Translations under genes and position numbers: made by a program | The notes under the pieces: model-generated | Seen by the model: only the letters and a program-made list of their open reading frames with translations | What the model was told of the DNA's origin: nothing | Databases searched by the model: none | Part shown: positions 18,572 to 27,363 of the stretch, piece after piece | How positions within the stretch are numbered: position 1 is the stretch's first letter | How the letters are laid out: every line of letters begins with the position of its first letter | Assembly: GCA_937991945.1 (NCBI GenBank) | Contig: CALKLO010000031.1 | Span: 1 to 64,000, forward strand | DNA: 64,000 bases | Direction: 5' to 3' | DNA from: an uncultured Granulosicoccus sp. | GTDB lineage: Bacteria > Pseudomonadota > Gammaproteobacteria > Granulosicoccales > Granulosicoccaceae

Positions 18572-19696
18572 ATGAAATATATTGGCACTCCTGATTACGT
18601 ACACGGAACCGAAGAACGCCTAGGTGTTTTAGTCGTTAATCTTGGGACCCCTGAGGCTCCAGAAACCAAAGCCGTTCGGCGCTATTTGGCTCAGTTTCTC
18701 AGCGATCCGAGAATCATCGAGCTACCCAGATGGCTTTGGAATATCATCCTGCACGGTATCATTCTTAGATTCCGCCCATCAAAAAGCGCAAAAGCCTATC
18801 AGGAAGTATGGTCTGAAGAGACAGGCTCGCCGCTACTGAGCATCTCACAGGCGCAAACGCAGGCCATAAGGGCTGAATTGCAACAACGCTACGGTGATGA
18901 CGTTGTTGTTGAACTAGGCATGCGCTACGGAAATCCTTCTATCGATAGCGCGATCACCAAGCTGGAAGCCGCTAATGTCCGCCGCATGATTGTTCTGCCC
19001 ATGTACCCCCAATACTCAGGCACCACGACCGCGTCGGTGTTTGATGGGGTAGCCGAAAGAATGCAACAAACACGATGGATACCCGAGCTTCGGTTCATCA
19101 ACCAGTTTTGTGATCAAAAAGCATACGTTCAAGCGTTGGCAGCTACGGTTAAAGAAAGCTGGGCTGAGAATGGGCGTGGAGATTTATTAGTCACCTCCTA
19201 CCACGGCATACCTAAGCGCTACCTGCTCTCTGGCGACCCGTATCATTGCCTTTGCCACAAAACATCCAGGTTGTTGGCTGAAGAGTTAGGCATACAACCC
19301 AACGAAATCAGAGTCGTTTTTCAATCACGCGTAGGGCGCGAAGAATGGCTGCGCCCCTACTGTGACGAAACCATGAAGCAACTACCGGGCGAAGGCTTCA
19401 AATCCATTGATGTTTTATGCCCCGCTTTTTCCGCTGATTGCTTAGAAACTATTGAGGAAATCAGTGGTGAAAATCGCGAGTATTTCGAAGAAAACGGTGG
19501 CGAGCGTTTTCAGTACATCCCCTGCCTTAACGAGCGGCCAGACCACATACAATTTCTAAGCGATTTAATTGTTCGGCACGCACAAGGATGGCCAGAAGTC
19601 GACAGCTTACGAGATGTACCCGCTGCAAAAGCCGCCTCGAAGCTGTCAGGAGAACTGGCAGAGGCTCTTAAGGAATCCATGCCGGCTAATACCTAG
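18572..19696 (+). CDS. hemH: Ferrochelatase
   Basis: Inserts ferrous iron into protoporphyrin IX, the last step of haem synthesis, at the inner face of the cytoplasmic membrane. The 374 residues start with the typical LGVLVVNLGTPEAPETKAVRRYL segment. The catalytic histidine is His211 in TSYHGIPKRYL, followed by the YHCLCHKTSRLL region. The conserved glutamate is in CLETIEEIS and the segment VLCPAFSADCLET is typical. It is divergent from pntAA across a 257-base gap and ends three bases before the convergent serine hydrolase stop. Haem supply fits the cytochrome content of the region. Confidence 0.97.
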   Translation: MKYIGTPDYVHGTEERLGVLVVNLGTPEAPETKAVRRYLAQFLSDPRIIELPRWLWNIILHGIILRFRPSKSAKAYQEVWSEETGSPLLSISQAQTQAIRAELQQRYGDDVVVELGMRYGNPSIDSAITKLEAANVRRMIVLPMYPQYSGTTTASVFDGVAERMQQTRWIPELRFINQFCDQKAYVQALAATVKESWAENGRGDLLVTSYHGIPKRYLLSGDPYHCLCHKTSRLLAEELGIQPNEIRVVFQSRVGREEWLRPYCDETMKQLPGEGFKSIDVLCPAFSADCLETIEEISGENREYFEENGGERFQYIPCLNERPDHIQFLSDLIVRHAQGWPEVDSLRDVPAAKAASKLSGELAEALKESMPANT

Positions 19697-19699
19697 CAT

Positions 19700-20917
19700 T
19701 TATGAGTTTGCAGGTGAATGACAAAACGCTGCGTACGCTAGGTTCTGCATAGCAGGGCCTAGCGGTATCGCAGAGCCCAGATACTGGGCCATAACGATAC
19801 CTGACACGGCGTTAGCGCGATCTATCCAAAAATACGTTGAGGCGGCTCCGGCCCAGCCACCCTCTCCGGGTGCGCTCACCGTAGCGGCGCTTGCAGTATC
19901 CGCCATAATGCGCCCAGTCAGGCCCCAGCCGTAACCGCCGAAGGATTTATCACCAATCGCAATCGGCATTTGCGCAACGCTCAGGCGATTTTGCCACAGC
20001 ATATCCAGCATCATTTTGGACAACAGTGGCTCACCTTGAACGCTATTACCGTGCACCAACACGGGCATGAAAAGTTTGTAGTCACTCATCGTTGAGAACA
20101 ATCCGATACCGCCTCGCGCAAAACCCGATTGTTTCGACATCGGGTAACTCTGCTCAACGTCCATGGCACGAAGATCATTGCCATCGCATTCGGTAGCATC
20201 CTCCTGGCCGAGCTCTCTTTGACCAAACATGTCAGCCACTCGGTGTTGCTTGTCATCATCTACATAAAATCGTGTTTCAGACATACCCAGTGGATCAAAC
20301 AGATTTTGTTGCAGGTTGTCCGCGATAGATTGATCGGTCACGCATTCGATAACGTGGGCCAGTACATCTGTTGCATAGCTATAGTGCCATTGCTGCCCGG
20401 GCTGAAACGCTAACGGCAACTGCGCGAGCACCTCGGTTAATTGCTTCAACGTACGAGAGCCATCCGTTGCAAGCTGCGCTTCTCGATACAGCTTAGCCAC
20501 TGGGCATTGATTTAAAAAATCATAGGACAACCCTGCGCGGTGCATGAGTAAATCTTCAACAGTGATGGAGCGCTTCAACGGCTCTAAGGTGCCACTTGCC
20601 GATAACACACGCTGCTCAGCGAATGCCGGTATCCAACGGCTTATCGGGTCATCTAGTCGTAGTTTCCCAGCCTCTAACAACTGCAGACAACGAACCGACA
20701 CGATCGGTTTAGTCATCGAATACAAGCGAAAAATTGAGTCGTTTTTTAACGCGTGAACGAGCGCGTGGTCTTTGAAGCCAAGACAGCCTTCTGCCACCGA
20801 CTGACCATGATGCTCCACGCTCCACGCAACACCTGCAAAATGTTTGCATTGCAGCTGCTCTTGCGCATAAACATTTAACGCATCGAGTCTGTTTTTAGAA
20901 AAATAAAGAGCGTCCAC
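19700..20917 (-). CDS. Serine hydrolase, class C beta-lactamase/esterase family
   Basis: Member of the beta-lactamase-related serine hydrolases, which include esterases, D-aminopeptidases and class C beta-lactamases. The 405 residues hold the SxxK motif at Ser67-Lys70 (YSMTKP) and a Tyr-containing second motif around 180 (WHYSYATDVL). The GGxGWA segment near the C-terminus (GEGGWAGAASTYFWID) replaces the KTG box, as in esterase-like members. There is no signal peptide, so it is probably cytosolic and an esterase is more likely than a beta-lactamase. It lies 93 bases beyond the HEAT-repeat gene on the same strand. Confidence 0.85.
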   Translation of the reverse strand: MDALYFSKNRLDALNVYAQEQLQCKHFAGVAWSVEHHGQSVAEGCLGFKDHALVHALKNDSIFRLYSMTKPIVSVRCLQLLEAGKLRLDDPISRWIPAFAEQRVLSASGTLEPLKRSITVEDLLMHRAGLSYDFLNQCPVAKLYREAQLATDGSRTLKQLTEVLAQLPLAFQPGQQWHYSYATDVLAHVIECVTDQSIADNLQQNLFDPLGMSETRFYVDDDKQHRVADMFGQRELGQEDATECDGNDLRAMDVEQSYPMSKQSGFARGGIGLFSTMSDYKLFMPVLVHGNSVQGEPLLSKMMLDMLWQNRLSVAQMPIAIGDKSFGGYGWGLTGRIMADTASAATVSAPGEGGWAGAASTYFWIDRANAVSGIVMAQYLGSAIPLGPAMQNLAYAAFCHSPANS

Positions 20918-21010
20918 GAATCAATTCTTAGCATCAAAGGATGCAGCCAGTGTATCGAACTGCTGGCTCAGAAGTACAATCAGGCTCGCAAAGAGCGCGT
21001 GAATCAAACC

Positions 21011-22063
21011 TTAACGCCGAATGGTATTCAGCTCGAGCTCGGCAGCCATTAGCTGTTCACGTTCATAATCGCTGATAGGCATACCTTTGAGCGCAAGGAT
21101 AGCGCCTCGCCTAACTCGCTTGTTTTCGTCCGTGTTAGCAGCAACGACTAACAGAGAATCAATTAAATTCTGGCTGACATTTTCATGACCGACTAAGGCA
21201 TAGGCGGCAGATTTTCTTACCCGTGTGGCTGGATCGCTTAAGCCATTGCTGATGACATCCGTATATTGGCCATCGGTGCTCCAACGAGACAAAATATTCA
21301 AACTGATGCTGCGTACTTTTTCGCTTTCATGATCGGCGAGAAAGGCCACTTGATCGGACATGAATTGCCGCGTGCTGTCGTCAACGGCTCCGGGGCGAGC
21401 AAGTGTTGTTAACGTATTCACTAAAACAGTGGGATCCACTTCGGTGGCAAGCAGGGTTGTGGCAATATCGCGCGCCTCAGCATTACCCGGCTGTATCGCT
21501 TGTAGCAAATCCAACCCTATGCGACGGCTTTCTGGATCGCCAGAGAATACCAGCTCGCTTGCGCTTAAGGTCACCTCGGGTCCGCCGACTTCACCCAGCA
21601 AATTGGCTAAGGCAGCGAGCCGGACAGGATCGGTCTCTTGCCGTAATTCGTCGATCAATTGCTGCAGCAATTGCGGATCAGCTTGAATGTGCGCCACTAA
21701 TTTTTCGAACGCTGCGTCGTCGAGCTCCTCTCGACCGAGCGTTGTGACATCAACAGGCTCAAAGCTCTGAATAGCATTTTGATTCAAATCAGAATCATTG
21801 GCGCTTTGAGCCGATTCCAATGAGAGCGAATCCTGTGTTGACGTAACAACACCTGATTCTGCCGTCTCTGGCTGAGTGACAGAAAAGGGGGATAATTTTT
21901 CGGCCGAATTAATCAGTGGCTCGACCACCGAACTGGCATCTACACTTCGCTGCTCTGAAGAGGCCGACGATTCAATGGTCGGCTTCCACAAAAACTGCCA
22001 CACACCCATGGCTGCGACGAGAGCACACACACCTGCTAGCGCAAATAGTTGTGTACGTCTCAT
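21011..22063 (-). CDS. Membrane-anchored HEAT-repeat protein
   Basis: Function unknown. The 350 residues have a short N-terminal cytoplasmic tip, one membrane segment at about 6-26 (LFALAGVCALVAAMGVWQFLW), a disordered stretch rich in Ser, Glu and Gln to about 110, and then helical repeats. HEAT-like motifs include DPVRLAALANLLGEVG, DPESRRIGLDLLQAI, SEKVRSISLNILSRW, DPATRVRKSAAYALVG and NKRVRRGAILALKG. Such repeats make protein-binding scaffolds, here probably periplasmic. It begins 35 bases after the calcium-loop lipoprotein gene on the same strand, so the two may form an envelope module. Confidence 0.75.
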   Translation of the reverse strand: MRRTQLFALAGVCALVAAMGVWQFLWKPTIESSASSEQRSVDASSVVEPLINSAEKLSPFSVTQPETAESGVVTSTQDSLSLESAQSANDSDLNQNAIQSFEPVDVTTLGREELDDAAFEKLVAHIQADPQLLQQLIDELRQETDPVRLAALANLLGEVGGPEVTLSASELVFSGDPESRRIGLDLLQAIQPGNAEARDIATTLLATEVDPTVLVNTLTTLARPGAVDDSTRQFMSDQVAFLADHESEKVRSISLNILSRWSTDGQYTDVISNGLSDPATRVRKSAAYALVGHENVSQNLIDSLLVVAANTDENKRVRRGAILALKGMPISDYEREQLMAAELELNTIRR

Positions 22064-22098
22064 CGGTCGTTAGCCATGGGTTGTAGCTTCCTTACGTA

Positions 22099-22947
22099 TT
22101 ACAGACGACCGAACGGCAACTCATAGGAAAAAGGGATTCGTTCTGCTTCATTTGGGTTATTGCGAGCTAGCTCCCATCCTCCAACAACGATCCCATCACT
22201 ATCAACACTCGATGTCGTTGATTGATAGAACAGAGTAGTGCCAGCGCAACGGCCTTCTGAGAAACCGTAAGCGTCAGGCACAGTATTCACAATGCCTGGC
22301 TCTAATAACTCTACTCTGTCTTGCAACGCACCCCAAGTTTGCTCGCCAACAATGCCATCATCGGTCAGGCCTTCTGCATTTTGAAATTCCATCAGTGCTT
22401 GCTCTGAATTCGGGCCATATTCGCCATCAGCAAACGCTGTGTAGCTTGATGCCGTGCCAAAACCACTGCAATAAACTACACGCTGGATACCCACAGCAAA
22501 CAAACTATCAGCGAATTGACCGCCAACAGATGTTCTCTCTACCGTACAGTTGTCGCTCCAATCTGATGTTGACGAATTGTTATCAGAACCACTCTCACTG
22601 CCACATACATTGCTGGCTGACACATCTGTAAAGCCATCGCCATTCGCATCGAGGTCATCGGTACTCGTAGCATCTGCTTCAGACAATAAAGAATCGTCGT
22701 CTAAGTCATCGCCGTCGCGATCGGTAAAGGGATCAACCAGGTCAGCAAGACCATCGTTGTCGTCATCTTCATCAATGTCGTTAATAAGACCATCGTTATC
22801 GAGATCTCTCTCTCCGATGGGATCAAGTTCAAGCTCTTCATCACCAGCACTTCCGCCACTACCGCAGCTTACTAATGCACCTGCCATCACAGCTATTACC
22901 ATGTACCGGCCGGCACGGCCCGTAATCTGGGAAATCAGTCTAACCAT
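22099..22947 (-). CDS. Lipoprotein with calcium-loop repeats and peptidoglycan-binding domain
   Basis: Predicted exported lipoprotein, function unknown. The 282 residues start with a basic and hydrophobic signal ending in a lipobox LVSC with Cys28 as the lipidation site. Residues about 44-105 carry repeated DxDxDG loops (LDNDGLINDIDEDDDNDG, DRDGDD, DANGDGF) like thrombospondin type 3 calcium sites. Around 152-208 is a peptidoglycan-binding-like segment (YGPNSEQALMEFQNAEGLTDDG). Four cysteines in the C-terminal half may form disulfides. A GGAG ribosome-binding sequence precedes the ATG by six bases and lies next to a structured leader. It probably shares a transcript with the HEAT-repeat gene. 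Confidence 0.75.
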   Translation of the reverse strand: MVRLISQITGRAGRYMVIAVMAGALVSCGSGGSAGDEELELDPIGERDLDNDGLINDIDEDDDNDGLADLVDPFTDRDGDDLDDDSLLSEADATSTDDLDANGDGFTDVSASNVCGSESGSDNNSSTSDWSDNCTVERTSVGGQFADSLFAVGIQRVVYCSGFGTASSYTAFADGEYGPNSEQALMEFQNAEGLTDDGIVGEQTWGALQDRVELLEPGIVNTVPDAYGFSEGRCAGTTLFYQSTTSSVDSDGIVVGGWELARNNPNEAERIPFSYELPFGRL

Positions 22948-22951
22948 ATCG

Positions 22952-23036
22952 CTCTCCGAGAGTGTCTTCTAGCGCTATGGTCAACCCATCAGAGGCCCCT
23001 TCTTGAGGCCCTGTCGCCTTACAAGGCGAACCGCTA
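22952..23036 (-). promoter_or_regulatory. Structured leader candidate before the calcium-loop lipoprotein gene
   Basis: On the minus-strand transcript, arms UAGCG and CGCUA (plus-strand 23032-23036 and 22970-22974) can close a multibranch containing two hairpins: UCGCCUU/AAGGCGA (23014-23029) and GGCCUC-AAGAA-GGGGCC with one U-G pair (22994-23010). A small CTCT-CGG-AGAG hairpin (22952-22962) then includes the ribosome-binding sequence. It matches no riboswitch class I know. Drawn by eye without folding energies, so it may be fortuitous. Confidence 0.35.
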
Positions 23037-23542
23037 AGCATTGTGTGTCTTATCGATCACACACAAGATGATAGGGCAGAAAAAAAGAAGCGTGAAGCCA
23101 CTGGCTATAAGTTGCAATTATTCACACGAGAAAAACCCGAATAAAAGTTTACTGCGCGAGTTCCAACCGTTAGCAACACAGACTTTCAAAAAAACAAATT
23201 TTGGATGGCTAACGAAAATTACCCATCAACAAAAAATCCCCCATCATTGGAAATGATCCTTCATTTAGACACAGTGTTTTTCGGTTGGAGTGTCGTTAAT
23301 CGTGCTTTGAGTTTTTCAACTCAAATTGTGGGCGCAATTGTCAACTATTAGCCACAAAGTTTCCTTATTTGTAACAAATCATTAAGTGTTCACAAATACG
23401 CAAGTTAAATTCAAATCGGCCAGTATGATGGCCACAGGTCAGATGGCTGCCGACCAATAGTGTAAGGCATTGCATATTTGACAGACAACAGTCACGCATT
23501 AAGCGAGACATAAATTAGCTGTAAATTTAAACGGAGTAACCT
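23037..23542. other. Intergenic region between divergent envelope genes
   Basis: No credible gene; a small rightward frame at 23041-23256 has poor composition and no ribosome-binding sequence. Two hairpins stand out: TTGTGTGT/ACACACAA (23041-23066) and TTTGAGTT/AACTCAAA (23306-23325). A TTGACA hexamer at 23478-23483 is a possible -35 for the DUF937 gene, but no good -10 lies at the right distance. The DUF937 start is preceded by GGAG. Confidence 0.4.
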
Positions 23543-24736
23543 ATGTCATTTAACATCGTTGAGCTTGTGAAAGAACAAGTCAGTGACCAACTCATGAACA
23601 CACTGAGCGGTTCATTGGGTGCAGGCGCAGAGCAAACCTCTAGCGCTTTAGCCGGTGCATTACCGAGCTTGCTAAATGGTATTACCAATGCCGCTGGCAA
23701 TCCAAAGGGCGCTGTTGATCTATTCAATGCAGCACAGCAACAAGACGACAACATGTTGGGCGATATTGGTAATTTGCTCGGTGGAGATAAGTCTCAAGCT
23801 GTTACCGAATCCGGTAACTCTCTACTCACTAGCCTGCTGGGCGAAGGTGCTCTTGGGCAACTTGCTGGTGTCATTGCAAGTGTTGCAGGCGTTAACCGTG
23901 GCAACAGTAGCTCACTGCTTGGCATGCTTGCTCCAATCATCATCGGTGTTATTAAAAACAAAGTGCTTGAAGGTGGTCTAAATGCAGGCTCTTTGTCCAA
24001 TATGCTCGTCGGTCAACGTGACAACGTCAACGCCGCCATGCCGCAACAATTCTCTGAGCAATTAAATTCAGTAGGATTTTTCGATAGCATTACACCAGAA
24101 GCTCTTGCATCCATGAACACTCCCGCACCGGCACCCACGCAAGCTTCAACTCCAAGCACACCGGCTGCTAACGAGCCTAAAAGTTCAGGCGGCGGGTTCA
24201 TGAAATGGGCTATCCCACTTGTCGCTATCGTAGGGCTTGGCTGGTTTGGTATGCAATTCATGAATCAGCAATCTGCTGATAAAGCAGACGCGTTAGCGGC
24301 CGCTGCAGCCGAGCAAGCAGAAGCGGTTAAACAGCAAGCAACTGAAGCAAAGCAACTGGCAGCTGATGCCGCGTCAGAGGCGTTAAAGAGCGCTCAAGAC
24401 TCAATGCCGGCTGGCATTGATTTAGCAAAAATTTCAGGCGGACTTGACGGCGTATTCGGCTCTACAGGAGATGCCTTATCAGGCATAACCGATTTAGAAT
24501 CAGCAAAGAATGCCATTCCTACTCTGGAAGATGCGGCTGGCAAGCTCAGCGGTCTCAGTGATGTCATCACTCGCCTACCTGACGCAGCAAAAGGCCCATT
24601 AGCCGTGATTATTGAAAACGGCATGGGCAGCATTCAACCATTGGTTGATAAGGTCAGTGCCATTCCTGGTGTAGGTGCGATCATTGATCCTATCGTAGGC
24701 CCTATTGTTGAAATGCTCGGCGGCCTAGCTGGTTAA
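23543..24736 (+). CDS. DUF937 domain protein with one membrane segment
   Basis: Function unknown. The 397 residues have an N-terminal DUF937 region (about 1-190: FNIVELVKEQVSDQLMNTLSG, LPSLLNGI, LLGMLAPIIIGVI), rich in Gly, Ala, Ser and Leu. A proline/threonine linker follows, then a single membrane segment at about 220-241 (MKWAIPLVAIVGLGWFGMQFM), an alanine-rich helix likely to form a coiled coil (DALAAAAAEQAEAVKQQATEAKQLAADAA), and a C-terminal amphipathic domain. There is no signal peptide, so the DUF937 part is probably cytosolic and the C-terminus periplasmic. It is a single-gene unit with its own strong terminator. Confidence 0.8.
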   Translation: MSFNIVELVKEQVSDQLMNTLSGSLGAGAEQTSSALAGALPSLLNGITNAAGNPKGAVDLFNAAQQQDDNMLGDIGNLLGGDKSQAVTESGNSLLTSLLGEGALGQLAGVIASVAGVNRGNSSSLLGMLAPIIIGVIKNKVLEGGLNAGSLSNMLVGQRDNVNAAMPQQFSEQLNSVGFFDSITPEALASMNTPAPAPTQASTPSTPAANEPKSSGGGFMKWAIPLVAIVGLGWFGMQFMNQQSADKADALAAAAAEQAEAVKQQATEAKQLAADAASEALKSAQDSMPAGIDLAKISGGLDGVFGSTGDALSGITDLESAKNAIPTLEDAAGKLSGLSDVITRLPDAAKGPLAVIIENGMGSIQPLVDKVSAIPGVGAIIDPIVGPIVEMLGGLAG

Positions 24737-24776
24737 TATAAAACAATAAGAAAGTACTGCTATGTAGGAGTAGGTC

Positions 24777-24808
24777 CATCCGGCAATGATCAGATTGCCG
24801 GATGTTTT
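24777..24808 (+). terminator. Intrinsic terminator after the DUF937 gene
   Basis: Perfect 11-bp stem CATCCGGCAAT / ATTGCCGGATG with a six-base loop, followed by TTTTAA. It ends 10 bases before the murQ stop codon on the other strand, so it separates the convergent units. Confidence 0.9.
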
Positions 24809-24818
24809 AACGCATAAC

Positions 24819-25721
24819 TTAGCTCGCTCGAACCGATGCCATTGCCGCTCTAAGGGAGCCTTCGTTATCGGCCAAGCGAACAACCCCAGCCTCTGGTGAG
24901 TCACCCAGCGCTATCAAAGCTGCCAGCTTTACCCATCCACCCGCAGCATCCAAAGCACTTTGTGCTTGTTGATCTTCCAGTTGCGGCAACACGCTTTGCA
25001 GCATGAGGATTCTGCGCACATCCAATTTACGATTGACCGCTGCCATATCAACCATCAAATTTCCATAGGTGCGATTCAAACGAATCATCAAAGCGGTACT
25101 AAACGCATTCAATGCTATTTTTTGAGCAGTGCCTGCTGCCATTCTCGTTGACCCTGCGAGCACTTCCACACCGGTATCTAACCAGATAGGACATTGAGCA
25201 ATGCGAAGCAACGGCGTGTTTTCGTTGTTCGACAGCCCTATAGTCAGAGCACCACATGTCTTTGCTTGCTCCAACCAAGCGCACGTCCAAGCCGAACTTC
25301 CACTGGCCGCAATAGCTATAACGACATCGTCCTTTGTGATTTCAGCTGTTTTAACTTCCTCTATAGCTGCTGCGGCATCATCTTCAATACCTTCCTCGCT
25401 TGAGACGAGAGCAGCCCGACCCCCAGCCATACATAGCATCAATCGCTCATGTGGCCATCCAAATGTGGGCCATAATTCAGCGCCATCCTGCACAGCTAAT
25501 CGACCGGAGGCACCCGCCCCTGCGTATATCAAACGACCCGCACCATTAGCTAATCGTTCTTTGGACAATGACACCGCATTCTCAATCACCGAGCTTGCAT
25601 TTTTCACAGCAACAACCGCTGCCTGCTGACTGTCTAACAACAGGCTTAGCACCTCATCGGTTCCAAGCAGGTCCAAATTATTCAAAGAGGTATCGATGGC
25701 TTCTGTCTGAGTGACACTCAT
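24819..25721 (-). CDS. murQ: N-acetylmuramic acid 6-phosphate etherase
   Basis: Cytosolic SIS-domain lyase that removes the lactyl ether from MurNAc-6-phosphate to give GlcNAc-6-phosphate, part of cell-wall recycling. The 300 residues contain the family signature GRLIYAGAGASGRLAVQDGAEL, the EGIEDD segment, and the conserved EVLAGSTRMAAGTAQKIALN and YGNLMVDM motifs. It overlaps the upstream kinase gene by one base in a TAATG junction, indicating translational coupling. No MurP-type phosphotransferase gene is present, so the substrate probably comes from anhydroMurNAc recycling. Confidence 0.95.
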   Translation of the reverse strand: MSVTQTEAIDTSLNNLDLLGTDEVLSLLLDSQQAAVVAVKNASSVIENAVSLSKERLANGAGRLIYAGAGASGRLAVQDGAELWPTFGWPHERLMLCMAGGRAALVSSEEGIEDDAAAAIEEVKTAEITKDDVVIAIAASGSSAWTCAWLEQAKTCGALTIGLSNNENTPLLRIAQCPIWLDTGVEVLAGSTRMAAGTAQKIALNAFSTALMIRLNRTYGNLMVDMAAVNRKLDVRRILMLQSVLPQLEDQQAQSALDAAGGWVKLAALIALGDSPEAGVVRLADNEGSLRAAMASVRAS

Positions 25722-26590
25722 TAGCCCTTTACTCCGTTGTGTTGCAACGCTAACTGTAGAAGTCCGTGCAGTGCATCTCCACGTGCCTTAGCAACTCGTC
25801 CAGTCAACACATTCTCTAGGAGTGGGCGCAGCTGATCGCCCACACCACCCACGATATACACGGGTAAGTTTGAGGGTGCTAAGTTCACCAATTTAATGCA
25901 ATGGGACACCGCCTCACTCACGATACTCTCAGCCAACTCATCTCCTCTTGAGGCGTATTCAAATATAAGAGGCGCTAATTGCGCCAACACACTGGATTCA
26001 GACTGAGTTGTCCACAGTTGAATATCAGAAACTGTAGAGCCAACCCTACCGGCCACCGCCTTCATTAGCGGGGACGTTTGCTCAAGACCATCGCAGTGCC
26101 AAACATAATGTTGTATGAGGCGCATACCAAACCAAGCACCTGATCCTTCATCGCCGACAGGGAAGCCCCAGCCACCCGCCATGCCACCGCGCGATTGAGA
26201 GTCCAGCCAATGCAAGACACTGCCCGTGCCCACCGCCAAACATATTCCAGGCTCGCCACCGCTTGCTCCCATTAACTGAGCATGACCATCGGTGACTAGG
26301 GCTCGAGGTAGCGAAGCTGGTATGAGCTGTAACAACTCCTTACGCCGATTTTCCTGGAGCGATCCTGCAAGCCCCATCATTAGAAAATCTGGACGCCACG
26401 CAGGATCCTTTTTCAACTGCGTGCCGAGCATGCGTATTCCGTTATCTATTGAACGCCACGCAGCGATCGGGCTGATAGAAGGGCTGGCATGTGACTCAAT
26501 ACTTACGCGGGCTAGCAAGTTACCCTGCTCACTGAAAGCTGCAAGCCGACACCGACTGCCCCCTCCGTCTACCGCGACAATTACCGACAT
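25721..26590 (-). CDS. BadF/BadG-type sugar kinase (N-acetylglucosamine or MurNAc kinase candidate)
   Basis: ASKHA-fold kinase expected to phosphorylate an amino sugar released from peptidoglycan. The 289 residues have the phosphate-1 motif IVAVDGGGSRCRLAAF at the start, the conserved ICLAVGTGSVLHWL and WGFPVGDEGSGAWFG segments, and a C-terminal adenosine motif PVYIVGGVGDQLRPLL. It is directly upstream of and overlaps murQ, which supports a role in amino-sugar recycling. Whether the substrate is GlcNAc, MurNAc or glucosamine cannot be decided by eye. Confidence 0.85.
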   Translation of the reverse strand: MSVIVAVDGGGSRCRLAAFSEQGNLLARVSIESHASPSISPIAAWRSIDNGIRMLGTQLKKDPAWRPDFLMMGLAGSLQENRRKELLQLIPASLPRALVTDGHAQLMGASGGEPGICLAVGTGSVLHWLDSQSRGGMAGGWGFPVGDEGSGAWFGMRLIQHYVWHCDGLEQTSPLMKAVAGRVGSTVSDIQLWTTQSESSVLAQLAPLIFEYASRGDELAESIVSEAVSHCIKLVNLAPSNLPVYIVGGVGDQLRPLLENVLTGRVAKARGDALHGLLQLALQHNGVKG

Positions 26591-26828
26591 CTATCCAATA
26601 TTCCCTGTGTGAGGCGGAACAGTTTGTCTGGGGCTGAGGAACAATTCAAGTCGATTATTCACTTGAACCCATAGATTGACGTAAGGGCTGACCTTCTCAC
26701 GTTACTTAGAGCGAACTTTATAGGCATTCAGCAACCGTTCATGGTTCTTGCAGTAAACTTGTAATAGCTGAGGCGGGCACTGGGACTAGTGTTTCGTCAG
26801 AGGCGCCAACGACCAGAGGAAGCTCACC

Positions 26829-27359
26829 GTGAAATGTCTTTTCCATTCAAAGCCGATGTTAGTGTCCCTGATAGCAGCCAGCTCAGTGCTCAGCGCATGT
26901 GGCGATGGCAGCGCTCTATCTTCAGGAGCCGGCGCAGGTGACGACACACTGGACGAGCAAATTGCCGCCTCAATTACATTGTTAGAGCCTTTTATCGGTG
27001 TATTTGATTTACAGGACGACTGGATGGGCACCACCGGAGACGAAGCGTTTCTAGCAATACGCTTAACGGACAATGAGGGCATATCTGAGGCCGTACTGAT
27101 TGACTTCGATGATGTAGACAACTGCATTCCGTCCCGACAATCTACTGGCGAAGTCACCAAGGATTCATTTTCTGATCGAATTTTCCTAGATGACATCCTG
27201 CAATTTAGCCAAGCAGAACTAGCGCTAGATGGCGATAACTTAACGATCGATGCGGCCGATTTCTTTGATATCGACAACGATGGCGACACCGACGAGATCG
27301 TGACCACTAGTGCGGTCCGCATAGCCGTTATGGAAAATGACTTAGGCGACCCTTGCTAA
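26829..27359 (+). CDS. Small predicted lipoprotein, unknown function
   Basis: The 176 residues begin with a signal ending in a lipobox (SVLSAC, Cys24) followed by GDGSALSSG, so the mature protein should be lipid-anchored, probably in the outer membrane. The mature part is acidic, with a DxDxDG-like loop near the end (FDIDNDGDTDE) and two other cysteines. No family was recognised. It stands alone, convergent with the VOC gene five bases downstream. The 238 bases upstream hold no other gene. Confidence 0.6.
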   Translation: MKCLFHSKPMLVSLIAASSVLSACGDGSALSSGAGAGDDTLDEQIAASITLLEPFIGVFDLQDDWMGTTGDEAFLAIRLTDNEGISEAVLIDFDDVDNCIPSRQSTGEVTKDSFSDRIFLDDILQFSQAELALDGDNLTIDAADFFDIDNDGDTDEIVTTSAVRIAVMENDLGDPC

Positions 27360-27363
27360 GGTT

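Noticed and set aside
19700-20917. Antibiotic-resistance class C beta-lactamase
   Set aside because: No signal peptide and no KTG box; the features fit an esterase-like family member better.
23041-23256. Rightward 71-codon open frame upstream of the DUF937 gene
   Set aside because: Starts inside a hairpin, has no ribosome-binding sequence and no recognisable protein features.
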